From Chryseobacterium edaphi (GTDB lineage Bacteria > Bacteroidota > Bacteroidia > Flavobacteriales > Weeksellaceae): a DNA stretch of 64,000 bases. Each line of letters starts with the position of its first letter. The stretch's first letter is position 1. The stretch is from NCBI RefSeq assembly GCF_025628985.1, contig NZ_JAOTEM010000002.1, forward strand, positions 1-64,000, in the 5' to 3' direction. Positions 54,911-63,062 of the stretch are shown in pieces. A program made the position numbers and the translations under genes. The notes below the pieces were generated by a model, which had not been told where the DNA came from, did no database searches, and was given only the letters and a program-made list of their open reading frames with translations.

Positions 54911-56047
54911 ATGAACAGAGAAATTTACATTACAGATTATAGCTGCGTCACGCCTTTGGGTTTTGATTTGGAATCAAACTGGAACGCACTTTTGGAAGGA
55001 AAATCCGGCGTGGCTTTACATAAGGTCATAGAAAATCACGAAGCTTTCTTTGTTTCTAAAATTGATTTCGAGAAATTGGAAGAGGAATTCAATAAGCACT
55101 TCGACAATCAGGATTTCACAAGACTTGAAAAAATGTTTTTGTTGAGTCTGAAACCTTTAGTTGAGAGACATTCGATTTCAGATGACAGTGCTTTTATTCT
55201 TTCAACGACTAAAGGAAATATCAGTTTATTAAAAAACGAAACTACTTTACCGGAAGGCGTTTATCTTTCAAAATTAGCTCAGAAACTGGCTGATTTTTTT
55301 GGATTTAAAACCAAACCGATTGTTGTTTCAAACGCTTGTGTTTCCGGAGTGATGGTGATTTCTGTGGCGAAAAATATGATTCAGGCAGGAAAATACAAAG
55401 ACGCTTTCGTCGTTGCCGGAGACGAGATTTCTGAATTTGTAATTTCGGGTTTCAATTCTTTTCAGGCTATTGGAAGTGAACCTTGCAAACCTTACGACAA
55501 AAACCGTAATGGAATTAATCTGGGCGAAGCAACTGCAAGTGTTTATATAACTTCAGAACTAAATGAGAACGAAGAATTTAAGTTTAAAATTCTGGGCGAC
55601 TCAGCAATTAATGATGCCAACCACATTTCCGGACCATCAAGAACCGGCGACGGATTGTTTGCCAGCATTCAAAATGCAATGAAAGAAGCCAAAGTTTCTT
55701 CAGACCGAATCAATTTTATTTCCGCTCACGGAACGGCAACGCTTTACAACGACGAAATGGAAGCCATCGCTTTCAACCGAATGGATTTGCAAAATGTTCC
55801 TCTGAACAGTATGAAAGGCTATTACGGACATTGTCTAGGCGCATCAGGTTTATTGGAAAGCATTATTTCTATGGAATCGGCTTTGAGAAACACTTTAATT
55901 CCATCTAAAAACTTTGAAGAAATGGGCGTTTCGCAGGATTTGAATATTATTAAAGAAAATCAACCTGCAGAAATTAAATATATTTTGAAAACCGCCTCGG
56001 GTTTTGGAGGTTGTAATGCAGCGGTGGTTTTGGAGAAATTACCTTAA
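54911..56047 (+). CDS. Beta-ketoacyl synthase, KAS I/II type
   Basis: A 378-aa condensing enzyme with a full triad: Cys143 in SNACVSGVM, His273 in SAHGTATLYND, His307 in YYGHCLGASG. It is somewhat shorter than FabF (about 410) with a reduced N-terminal region. Likely decarboxylative elongation or initiation in pigment synthesis. It lies just downstream of the thioesterase and upstream of the Uma2 and toxin-antitoxin insertion. Confidence 0.88.
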   Translation: MNREIYITDYSCVTPLGFDLESNWNALLEGKSGVALHKVIENHEAFFVSKIDFEKLEEEFNKHFDNQDFTRLEKMFLLSLKPLVERHSISDDSAFILSTTKGNISLLKNETTLPEGVYLSKLAQKLADFFGFKTKPIVVSNACVSGVMVISVAKNMIQAGKYKDAFVVAGDEISEFVISGFNSFQAIGSEPCKPYDKNRNGINLGEATASVYITSELNENEEFKFKILGDSAINDANHISGPSRTGDGLFASIQNAMKEAKVSSDRINFISAHGTATLYNDEMEAIAFNRMDLQNVPLNSMKGYYGHCLGASGLLESIISMESALRNTLIPSKNFEEMGVSQDLNIIKENQPAEIKYILKTASGFGGCNAAVVLEKLP

Positions 56048-56098
56048 GAATAGGATTGAGAAAATATCATTAAATTTGTTTTGACTAATTCTGATTCT

Positions 56099-56698
56099 AT
56101 GGAAAATTTTGTAACAGATATTAATGATTTAGATTTAAAAAAAACTTACACTTATAGTGATTATATTTTATGGAAATTTAAAGAAAGAGTGGAATTGATT
56201 AAAGGAAAAATTTTCAAAATGAGTCCTGCGCCCAATGTATCTCATCAGGAAATTTCACGAAATATCAACCGCGTTCTCGACCATTATTTTTTTGATAAAT
56301 CCTGCAAAGTATTTTATGCTCCTCTTGATGTTTTACTTACTGATAAGAAAAAATCGTCTGAAGAAAACGAAATCTACACCGTGGTGCAGCCAGATCTATG
56401 TGTGATTTGTGATTTGCAAAAAATTGCTGACGGCAAAAAATGCGTTGGTGCACCAGATTTAGTTATTGAAATTCTATCGCCCGGCAACTCTAAAAAAGAA
56501 ATGGATTCAAAATTTGACCTCTATCAGGAAGCAGGTGTTTTAGAATATTGGTTAGTATATCCTGAAGAAAAATCCATTAATATATTTATTCTGAAAGACA
56601 ACAGATACATAGGTCTAAAACCTGTTTCTGAAGGACAAATCTTAACCTCCCATATCTTCCCTGAATTACAAGCGGATATGGATAAAATATTCATTTAA
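56099..56698 (+). CDS. Uma2 family PD-(D/E)XK nuclease-like protein
   Basis: A 199-aa Uma2 protein. I use the ATG at 56099; an upstream TTG in frame at 56081 is less likely. Key pieces: TYTYSDYILWKFKERVELIK, NVSHQEISRNINRVLDHYFF, VVQPDLCVICD, VGAPDLVIEILSPGNSKKEM with the Asp and Glu/Lys of the PD-ExK core, and FDLYQEAGVLEYWLVYPEEK. Physiological role unknown. It is unrelated to pigment synthesis and interrupts the locus. Confidence 0.88.
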   Translation: MENFVTDINDLDLKKTYTYSDYILWKFKERVELIKGKIFKMSPAPNVSHQEISRNINRVLDHYFFDKSCKVFYAPLDVLLTDKKKSSEENEIYTVVQPDLCVICDLQKIADGKKCVGAPDLVIEILSPGNSKKEMDSKFDLYQEAGVLEYWLVYPEEKSINIFILKDNRYIGLKPVSEGQILTSHIFPELQADMDKIFI

Positions 56699-56761
56699 CA
56701 AATGTTTATCAAAGATCTTTTTTAGATTTTACTGAAAAAAAAACTTGCAAAAAGCATAAAA

Positions 56762-56777
56762 TAATTTTGTAATTTTG
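56762..56777 (+). promoter_or_regulatory. Overlapping -7 boxes (TAATTTTG twice) before the toxin-antitoxin pair
   Basis: TAATTTTG occurs at 56762-56769 and 56770-56777, ending 21 bases before the antitoxin ATG. Both fit TAnnTTTG. A TTG at 56745-56747 lies 22 bases before the second box. It suggests the pair has its own promoter. Confidence 0.45.
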
Positions 56778-56798
56778 ATAGAATTAAAGTTTTAGGAA

Positions 56799-57059
56799 AT
56801 GGAATCTACTTTAGAAATCAGAAAAAGAATTCACGAATATATTGACGATGCAGATGAGCGTATTCTCCGTATTTTCAATGCAATCATTGATGCAGAAGAA
56901 GAGGAAGAAGAAGATTACGAATTAGAAGCTACCGAGTATCCCGAAGTTCCTGAATATGTATATGACAGAATTGAGGAAGAACGCAAAAAGTATTTAAATG
57001 GTGAGCTAAAAACTTCTTCTTGGGAAGAAGTTAAAGAAAGATTGATGAAAAAATTATGA
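56799..57059 (+). CDS. Antitoxin of a RelE/ParE-type toxin-antitoxin pair
   Basis: An 86-aa acidic protein. The pattern STLEIRKRIHEYIDDADERI, then LRIFNAIIDAEEEEEEDYE and a C-terminal LKTSSWEEVKERLMKKL resembles the addiction-module antitoxin family seen beside ParE toxins in Bacteroidota. The long acidic run would bind the basic toxin. Its TGA overlaps the toxin ATG (ATGA), as expected for a pair. Confidence 0.8.
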   Translation: MESTLEIRKRIHEYIDDADERILRIFNAIIDAEEEEEEDYELEATEYPEVPEYVYDRIEEERKKYLNGELKTSSWEEVKERLMKKL

Positions 57060-57343
57060 CTTATCACCTTTCCCTATCACCAAATGCTGAAGCTGATTTG
57101 CTTGAATCAGCATTATGGTACGAGAGCCGACAAATTGGACTGGGAGAAAAATTCACAAAAAAGGTTGAAGGTTATCTCTTTAGAATTCAAAATAACCCAT
57201 TGCACTTTCCTCTGAAGAAGGGAAATTTGCGTGAGGCATATATTCAAAAATTCCCTTTTGTTATTATCTATGAAATTGTAGAAAATGAAATTGTGGTTTT
57301 CGCCATTTTCAACACTCATCAAAATCCAACAAAAAAGCCTTGA
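57056..57343 (+). CDS. RelE/ParE-family toxin
   Basis: A 95-aa basic protein: HLSLSPNAEADLLESALWYE, KFTKKVEGYLFRIQNNPLHF, EAYIQKFPFVIIYEIVENEI and VVFAIFNTHQNPTKKP show the RelE/ParE fold and its C-terminal pattern. Such toxins cleave mRNA at the ribosome or poison gyrase. It is coupled to the antitoxin. Confidence 0.87.
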   Translation: MTYHLSLSPNAEADLLESALWYESRQIGLGEKFTKKVEGYLFRIQNNPLHFPLKKGNLREAYIQKFPFVIIYEIVENEIVVFAIFNTHQNPTKKP

Positions 57344-57360
57344 AATTTTGAAAATCCTCA

Positions 57361-57900
57361 ATGAAGAAAACACATATCTGCACCATAGAAAGCTCAAAAA
57401 TAATCCTCAACGAACAAATTATTTTTGAAACCCAAACCGAAAATTTCTCAGATTTCGCTAAAGAAGCATACAAAACTCTAGAACTGAATTATCCAAAATT
57501 TCACAAGATGGATAATCTCAGCAAACTCGCTTTTCTGGCATCCGAAATGATTCTGAAAAACGATGACCAAAGCAAAACCGCATTGGTTTTTGCCAACAAA
57601 TCCTCAAGCCTCGACACCGATTTTAAATATCAGGAAAGCATCAATTCTCAGGAGAATTATTTCCCGAGTCCTACCGTTTTTGTTTATACTTTGCCTAATA
57701 TTTGCGTCGGTGAAATCAGCATCAAGCATAAAATGCAGACCGAAAATGCTTTTTTCGTTTTAGATGAATTCGATGAAGAATTTTTGAATTCATACGCGGC
57801 ACAGATTCTGCAATCAGGGAAAGCTGAAAAAGTCTTGTGTGGCTGGGTCGAACTATATCAGGAAAGTTATAAAGCTTTTGTATATTTGCTAACTACGTAA
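57361..57900 (+). CDS. Ketosynthase-fold fragment without catalytic residues
   Basis: A 179-aa protein whose pattern [40 protein letters not shown] and [18 protein letters not shown] resembles about half of a thiolase-fold condensing enzyme. No Cys in a nucleophile elbow and no His motifs of KAS enzymes are visible. I recall similar 3-oxoacyl-ACP synthase-like fragments upstream of the ACP in flavobacterial pigment clusters. It may be a scaffold or partner for the following ketosynthases. Confidence 0.6.
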   Translation: MKKTHICTIESSKIILNEQIIFETQTENFSDFAKEAYKTLELNYPKFHKMDNLSKLAFLASEMILKNDDQSKTALVFANKSSSLDTDFKYQESINSQENYFPSPTVFVYTLPNICVGEISIKHKMQTENAFFVLDEFDEEFLNSYAAQILQSGKAEKVLCGWVELYQESYKAFVYLLTT

Positions 57901-57990
57901 TTTAACAATATAACAGTACAACAATGTAACAATAATTGTCAGTCTAAAATTGGTAAACTGATAAAGTGAAACATTGGTAAATTAAAAAAT
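57901..57990. repeat. Short AACAATGTAACAAT-type repeats
   Basis: The gap before the ACP gene is made of imperfect copies of a 10-14 base unit (taacaatataacagtacaac, aatgtaacaataattg, acattggtaaatt). The same family appears in the gap after the ACP gene. Confidence 0.6.
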
Positions 57991-58248
57991 ATGGAAGATT
58001 TAAAATTAGAATTAAAAACAAAAATCATAGAAGTTCTTAATCTTGAAGATGTTGCAATAGAGGAAATCAAAGATTCAGATCCACTTTTCGGTGGCGGTCT
58101 TGGATTAGATTCTATCGACGCTTTGGAATTAATCGTACTACTTGACAAAGACTACGGAATCAAATTATCTGACCCGAAAAAAGGAAAAGAAATCTTCCAG
58201 TCTATCGAAGTGATGGCAAAATACATCGAAGAAAACAGAACAAAATAA
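57991..58248 (+). CDS. Acyl carrier protein
   Basis: An 85-aa ACP. The phosphopantetheine site is Ser41 in LGLDSIDALELIV. Flanking features are the helix I pattern (DLKLELKTKIIEVLNL) and DKDYGIKL. It carries the growing aryl-polyene chain for the KS pair downstream. It is flanked by intergenic repeat clusters. Confidence 0.93.
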   Translation: MEDLKLELKTKIIEVLNLEDVAIEEIKDSDPLFGGGLGLDSIDALELIVLLDKDYGIKLSDPKKGKEIFQSIEVMAKYIEENRTK

Positions 58249-58251
58249 TTC

Positions 58252-58321
58252 AATCTAACAATGTATCAATCTAGCAATGTACCAATATTGTTACACTGTT
58301 AAATTGATACATTGGTACATT
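58252..58321. repeat. Nested CAATGTA-type inverted repeats
   Basis: AATGTACCAAT (58276-58286) pairs perfectly with ATTGGTACATT (58311-58321), and ATGTATCAAT (58261-58270) pairs with ATTGATACAT (58303-58312). Two hairpins share the same centre, and both contain the AATCTAACAATGTA-type unit seen at 57901-57990. The element ends 9 bases before the KS start. Confidence 0.7.
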
Positions 58322-58329
58322 ATAAAAGG

Positions 58330-59529
58330 ATGAGTCAAAAAATTGCCATTACAGGGATGGGCATCATTTCCTCCATTGGTAACAATGTCGGGGAAAATTT
58401 TATTTCGCTGACGACCGGTAAGCACGGCATTTCAGACATCGAACTGTTTGAAACACGCCACGCCGGAAGCATCAAAACAGGCGAGATAAAACTGTCTAAT
58501 GAAGAACTTGCACATAAACTTCAGTTAAAGGAAGACAATAATGTGACAAGAACTGCTTTATTGGGGATGGTTGCCGCAAAAGAAGCTGTAGAAAGCGCCG
58601 GAATTTCAAATATTAACGAATATAAAACCGGACTCATTTCCTCCACCAGCGTTGGCGGGATGGATGTTACTGAAAAATATTTCTACACCTACGAAGATTT
58701 TCCTGAAAAGCAAAAATACATCGACGCTCACGACGCAGGAAATTCATCATTGGCAATTGCAGAATTGTTGGGTCTGAAAGGAATGGTTTCCACCATCAGC
58801 ACGGCCTGTTCGTCTGCAGCCAATGCAATTATGATGGGCGCTAAACTGATTAAAAACGGTGTCCTTGACCGTGTGATTGTTGGCGGAACAGATTCACTTT
58901 CGAAGTTCACTTTGAATGGTTTTAATACGCTTATGATTTTGACGGATTCTTACAACACACCATTCGACAACGACAGAAAAGGTCTGAACCTGGGCGAAGC
59001 AGCCGCTTTCCTGGTTTTAGAATCTGATGAAATTGTCAAAAAAGAAAATAAAAAAGTCCTCGCTTATCTTTCCGGTTACGGCAACGCCAACGATGCGCAT
59101 CACCAAACCGCCTCTTCGGAAAACGGACAAGGTGCTTTCTTAGCAATGGAAAAAGCTTTGAAGGTTTCAGGTTTAAAAAAAGAAAACATTGATTATATTA
59201 ACGTTCACGGAACGGCGACACCGAATAATGATTTGTCTGAAGGCATTGCAATGATTCGGATTTTTGGTGAAAACCAGGTTCCGGAATTCAGTTCTACAAA
59301 AGCTTTTACAGGTCATACATTGGCGGCGGCGGCGGGAATTGAAGCGGTTTATTCGATTTTGGCGATGCAGAACAATGTAATTTTTCCGAATTTAAATTTC
59401 AAAAACAAAATGGAAGAATTTGATTTGACGCCGGTTACCGAACTAAAAGAAAAAAACATCAACCACGTACTTTCCAACTCATTTGGATTTGGAGGAAACT
59501 GTTCAACTTTAATTTTTTCTAAATTATGA
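58330..59529 (+). CDS. Beta-ketoacyl-ACP synthase (KS of a KS/CLF pair)
   Basis: A 399-aa FabF-like condensing enzyme. I start it at the ATG at 58330 because the frame open from 58312 is inside a repeat. The triad is Cys160 in STACSSAANA, His293 in NVHGTATPNN and His329 in FTGHTLAAAAG, in near-standard FabF spacing. The nucleophile elbow and substrate loop are complete. It overlaps the next gene by 4 bases (ATGA), as expected for a ketosynthase/chain-length-factor heterodimer such as ApeO/ApeC. Confidence 0.93.
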   Translation: MSQKIAITGMGIISSIGNNVGENFISLTTGKHGISDIELFETRHAGSIKTGEIKLSNEELAHKLQLKEDNNVTRTALLGMVAAKEAVESAGISNINEYKTGLISSTSVGGMDVTEKYFYTYEDFPEKQKYIDAHDAGNSSLAIAELLGLKGMVSTISTACSSAANAIMMGAKLIKNGVLDRVIVGGTDSLSKFTLNGFNTLMILTDSYNTPFDNDRKGLNLGEAAAFLVLESDEIVKKENKKVLAYLSGYGNANDAHHQTASSENGQGAFLAMEKALKVSGLKKENIDYINVHGTATPNNDLSEGIAMIRIFGENQVPEFSSTKAFTGHTLAAAAGIEAVYSILAMQNNVIFPNLNFKNKMEEFDLTPVTELKEKNINHVLSNSFGFGGNCSTLIFSKL

Positions 59530-60590
59530 GTGCAGTTTACATCAACAGTGCCGCCTGCATCTCGGTTCAGGACACTTTAAACGAAAATTTATTCGAAACT
59601 TTAAAACCTGAAAATTCAGTTCAGATTTTAAAAGCCATCGAGCCCAATTATAAGGAATTCATTCCGCCCGCGATGAGCCGGAGAATGTCTAAAACGGTTA
59701 AAATGAGCTCCGTAGCTTCCACGAAAGCTTTACAGAAAGCAGGAATTGAAAAACCCGATTCTATCATCGTCGGAACTGGAATGGGCTGTTCTCAGGATTC
59801 CGAAAAGTTCCTGAAAAATGTTTTGGAAAACAATGAAGAATTTCTGACACCAACGTTTTTCATCCAATCTACACACAACACAGTTTCAGGACAGATTGCT
59901 CTGGGATTGCAATGTCACGGCTATAATTTCACGTACGTCAACAGTTCATCTTCACTGGAATTTTCAATGCTGGATGCGAAACTTCAGATTTTGGATGGTG
60001 AGGCAGAAAATGTTCTTGTCGGTTCAACAGATGAACAAACGGACAGAACGATGGAGCTCTACAAATTGAGCAATTCCATTAAAAAAGAAGAAAATCTTCC
60101 GGTTGATTATTTAAATTCAACGACGCAAGGTGTGATTTGGGGCGAAGGTTCAAGCTTTTTTGTTTTAGGAAAAGAGAAAACTGAAAATTCTTATGCTCAA
60201 CTAAAAGATATTAAAATTGTTAATACATTAGAATTAGACGAAACTGAGAAATTTATTGAAGATTTTTTAGCTAAAAATAATTTGAAAAGCGAAGATATTG
60301 ACGCTCTGATTTTAGGTTTCAGTGGAGATTCAGAGTCGGATATTTATTATAAAAACGCATCGGAATTATTTCCAAATTCATCGCTACTTTATTACAAACA
60401 TTTGAGTGGAGAATTCAATACGGCGAGCGGTTTTTCAACATTTATGGCTTGTCAGATTTTGAAAAATCAAGTGATTCCGGAAGTGATGAAAATTAATGAG
60501 GTGAAAAAGGAAAGCATCAGAAATATTCTTCTCTACAATCATCTCAGAGGAATTGACCATAGTTTGGTTTTGCTGGAGAAAGCTTACTAA
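59526..60590 (+). CDS. Chain-length-factor-like KS (Cys replaced by Ser)
   Basis: A 354-aa ketosynthase homologue in which the nucleophile elbow reads NFTYVNSSSSLEFSM; the Cys is replaced by a Ser at about residue 140. The second and third His motifs are also eroded (only YYKHLSGEFN is partly like GHTLAAA). This is a chain-length factor, presumably inactive alone and paired with the KS upstream, as for the ApeC partner of ApeO in aryl polyene synthesis. Confidence 0.85.
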   Translation: MSAVYINSAACISVQDTLNENLFETLKPENSVQILKAIEPNYKEFIPPAMSRRMSKTVKMSSVASTKALQKAGIEKPDSIIVGTGMGCSQDSEKFLKNVLENNEEFLTPTFFIQSTHNTVSGQIALGLQCHGYNFTYVNSSSSLEFSMLDAKLQILDGEAENVLVGSTDEQTDRTMELYKLSNSIKKEENLPVDYLNSTTQGVIWGEGSSFFVLGKEKTENSYAQLKDIKIVNTLELDETEKFIEDFLAKNNLKSEDIDALILGFSGDSESDIYYKNASELFPNSSLLYYKHLSGEFNTASGFSTFMACQILKNQVIPEVMKINEVKKESIRNILLYNHLRGIDHSLVLLEKAY

Positions 60591-60612
60591 ATTCAGTTAT
60601 AATTAAAAGTAA

Positions 60613-60669
60613 GTTTGTCATCCGTAGGAATCTCGACGACATTGTTTAGATTCGTACGGAAGGACAAAC
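60613..60669. repeat. GTCATCC/GGAATCT-type hairpin element
   Basis: Long imperfect inverted repeat: GTTTGTCATCCGTAGGAATCT (60613-60633) against AGATTCGTACGGAAGGACAA at 60648 onward (to 60669). The first arm resembles the GTCAT..GGAATCT family of dispersed repeats in Bacteroidota. It fills the gap between the CLF and deacetylase genes. Confidence 0.6.
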
Positions 60670-60703
60670 AGACCGTTAAAGGTTTAATCCAAAAACAATA
60701 AAG

Positions 60704-61459
60704 ATGAAACATTATCCATTTATTATCTTTTATCTTTTTCTTAATGTATTTACTTATGCATTCCAAGGAACAATTTGGGTTTACGTGTTTTGTTTCATCC
60801 TATTTTCAGCAGTTGTAGTTTGGGGTTCATTTGACATTCAGTTGGGATATTTTGTTAACAGTTTTACCCATAAACGAACAAAAATCAAAGAAGTTGCTTT
60901 GACTTTTGATGACGGACCGACAGAATTTACTCCGAAATTTTTAGATTTATTAAAAGAAAATAATATAAAAGCTACATTTTTCTGCATCGGAAAACAGATT
61001 GAAAAATATCCTGAAACTTTCCAAAGAATCATTGCAGAAGGTCATACGGTTGGTAATCACACTTTTTCACATTCCAATAATACCGGCTTTTTATCAACTT
61101 CAAAAATGATTGATGAAATTGAAAAATGTGATGATGCAATGTTGAAAATTGGCAATATTAAAACCGATTTGTACCGTCCTCCTTTTGGTGTAACCAATCC
61201 CAATATTGCCAAAGCCATTAAGAAAACAAATAAAAAAAGCATCGGCTGGAATGTCCGTTCGCTGGACACGGTGATTACGGATGAGAAGAAAATTTTAAAG
61301 AAAGTAACCAAAAATTTAAAGAAAGGAAGCATTATCCTGCTTCACGATACTTCTGAGAAAACGTTCAATGTTTTGGTTGAATTATTGTTATTTTTGGAGC
61401 GTGAAAAATATTCGACTTTCACGATTGATTCAATTATTAAATCAGAAAACAATGTTTAA
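60704..61459 (+). CDS. NodB-family polysaccharide deacetylase-like protein
   Basis: A 251-aa protein with two N-terminal hydrophobic helices (FIIFYLFLNVFTYAF, IWVYVFCFILFSAVVVW), followed by a NodB domain: LTFDDGPTEF (Asp69-Asp70), HTFSH (His119/His123), YRPPFGV, SIGWNVRSLD and ILLHD. This is the zinc-dependent CE4 motif set. Its presence in a pigment locus is typical in Flavobacteriia; the substrate is unlikely to be peptidoglycan and is unknown. Confidence 0.88.
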   Translation: MKHYPFIIFYLFLNVFTYAFQGTIWVYVFCFILFSAVVVWGSFDIQLGYFVNSFTHKRTKIKEVALTFDDGPTEFTPKFLDLLKENNIKATFFCIGKQIEKYPETFQRIIAEGHTVGNHTFSHSNNTGFLSTSKMIDEIEKCDDAMLKIGNIKTDLYRPPFGVTNPNIAKAIKKTNKKSIGWNVRSLDTVITDEKKILKKVTKNLKKGSIILLHDTSEKTFNVLVELLLFLEREKYSTFTIDSIIKSENNV

Positions 61460-62078
61460 AAATACAGCTTTCTTCGCCTTTTTATTAATTTCAGGTTTTG
61501 TTTTTGCCCAAACTACGGCAATGACTAGTGCCGAATCCAAAGCATTTGTGACAAAAATTTCCGCTGAAACAAAGGAAATCAAAACTTTGCAAAGCGATTT
61601 CGTTCAGACAAAAAAAATGGATTTTTTAGATAAAAATATTGTCACACAAGGCAAAATGTCGCTAAAATCTCCAAATACATTGAGCTGGAAATACACAAAA
61701 CCTTATCAGTACAGCATTATCTTTAAGGAAAACAAAATTTTCATCAACGACCAAGGAAAAAAATCTTCCGTTGATGCAAAGAGCAAAACTTTTGAAAAAA
61801 TAAATAAACTGATTGTCGGAAGTTCAAACGGAAAGATGTTCAGCGATCCTGAATTTTCTGTGGTTTATATGAAAAATTCAAGTTCGAACATTGCGAAATT
61901 TACTCCGAAATCTGCGCAGTTGCTGAAGTACATTAAGCAAATTGAACTTCATTTTCCTAAAAATCAATCGACAGTTTCTCAGGTAAATATGACCGAGGCT
62001 TCGGGCGACACAACAAATATTGTTTTTAAAAACACCAAAATCAATGCGCCGATTCCTGCTTCTGAGTTTTCTTTATAG
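61452..62078 (+). CDS. LolA-like outer-membrane lipoprotein carrier
   Basis: A 208-aa exported protein. The start is the ATG at 61452, which overlaps the deacetylase stop and gives a signal peptide (TAFFAFLLISGFVFA). The LolA pattern is clear: LQSDFVQTKKMDFLDKNIVT, QGKMSLKSPNTLSWKYTKPY, IFKENKIFINDQGKK and NSSSNIAKFTPKS. In aryl polyene clusters LolA-type proteins likely carry the lipid product to the outer membrane. Confidence 0.88.
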   Translation: MFKNTAFFAFLLISGFVFAQTTAMTSAESKAFVTKISAETKEIKTLQSDFVQTKKMDFLDKNIVTQGKMSLKSPNTLSWKYTKPYQYSIIFKENKIFINDQGKKSSVDAKSKTFEKINKLIVGSSNGKMFSDPEFSVVYMKNSSSNIAKFTPKSAQLLKYIKQIELHFPKNQSTVSQVNMTEASGDTTNIVFKNTKINAPIPASEFSL

Positions 62079-62679
62079 TTCGCTTTTATTGCTAATGTTT
62101 TCGTGCAAAACGTACCAGCTGAAAGATGCAAAACCAATTTCAAACTCCGCAAAAGAGGTTGAAAATCTATACTTTAGTTCAAAAGAGGATTATGTTTACA
62201 AATGCCAAATGGAAGTTTACGGCAATGACATCAGCGGAATTCTTATTATTAAAAAAATCTCCGAAACCACGCATAGAGTCGTGATGACCTCAGATTTTGG
62301 AAACAAAATGATTGATTTTGAGATTTCCGAGAATGACTTCAAACTCAATTATGTCTTGGCAGATTTAGATAAAAAAATGGTCATTAATTTTTTAAAGAAT
62401 GATTTTCAGGAATTGCTGAGACAAAAATACCCTGTCGCCGAAAGTTTTCAAGATGAAAACTCAAATATTTTCAGGTCAGAATTAGACAAAAAAAATTATT
62501 ACTTATCTTTTAGCAAATCAAATTCTCTCCTCACGCAAATTGTTTACACCAAGAACAAAAAGGAGAAGATCAATTTTAGTTTTGATGCGAAAAAACCTAC
62601 TTTTGCAGAAACGATCAATCTTCAGCACAAAGATTTTAAGATCAATATCAAACTATTTCAAATCACTGAAACTGAATAA
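62044..62679 (+). CDS. Lipoprotein of unknown function (aryl-polyene-type)
   Basis: A 211-aa lipoprotein using the ATG at 62044 (an upstream in-frame ATG at 62020 is less likely). Lipobox LLMFSC. It overlaps the LolA gene by 35 bases. The mature part is beta-rich with YKCQMEVYGNDISGILIIKK and KINFSFDAKKPTFAETINLQ. It resembles the DUF3261-type lipoproteins of aryl polyene clusters (assignment moderate). It may be the outer-membrane receptor for the LolA cargo. Confidence 0.7.
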   Translation: MRRFLLLSFLYSSLLLLMFSCKTYQLKDAKPISNSAKEVENLYFSSKEDYVYKCQMEVYGNDISGILIIKKISETTHRVVMTSDFGNKMIDFEISENDFKLNYVLADLDKKMVINFLKNDFQELLRQKYPVAESFQDENSNIFRSELDKKNYYLSFSKSNSLLTQIVYTKNKKEKINFSFDAKKPTFAETINLQHKDFKINIKLFQITETE

Positions 62680-62681
62680 TT

Positions 62682-63062
62682 ATGCAGACTATCCTTACAG
62701 ACTTTTATACTTTAGAATCCTACGACAAATCAGAAAACGGAAGTTATATTGCAAAAATTTCTCTTAATAAAGATCATGATATTTTCAAAGGTCATTTTCC
62801 TGGAAATCCTGTGACACCAGGAGTTTGTATGATGCAGATTGTGAAAGAATTAACGGAAGAGTTTACCGGACAAAAATTGTTTTTGAAATCAGCTTCCAAT
62901 GTAAAATTCATGGCAATTATTAACCCTTTTGAAACACCAAGTCTTACGATGCAACTTGATATTAATGAAGGTGAAAATGAAATCAAAGTAAAAAACACGA
63001 CTTCTTTTGGCGAGACTATTGCATTGAAGATGTCAGTTAATTACAACAAACAGACATCATGA
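62682..63062 (+). CDS. FabZ/ApeI-like 3-hydroxyacyl-ACP dehydratase
   Basis: A 126-aa hotdog protein with the FabZ active-site loop GHFPGNPVTPGVCMMQIVKE (His in GHFP, Pro-rich turn, then Gln/Glu). It should dehydrate the 3-hydroxyacyl-ACP that yields the polyene double bonds. It is the third hotdog dehydratase of the locus and the most standard one. Confidence 0.9.
   Translation: MQTILTDFYTLESYDKSENGSYIAKISLNKDHDIFKGHFPGNPVTPGVCMMQIVKELTEEFTGQKLFLKSASNVKFMAIINPFETPSLTMQLDINEGENEIKVKNTTSFGETIALKMSVNYNKQTS

Noticed and set aside
58312-58329. TTG start for the KS gene
   Set aside because: It lies in the inverted repeat; the ATG at 58330 begins the conserved KIAITGMGIISS region.
62540-62767. 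Extra small gene overlapping the lipoprotein and dehydratase
   Set aside because: It is an alternate-frame shadow across two well-supported genes.
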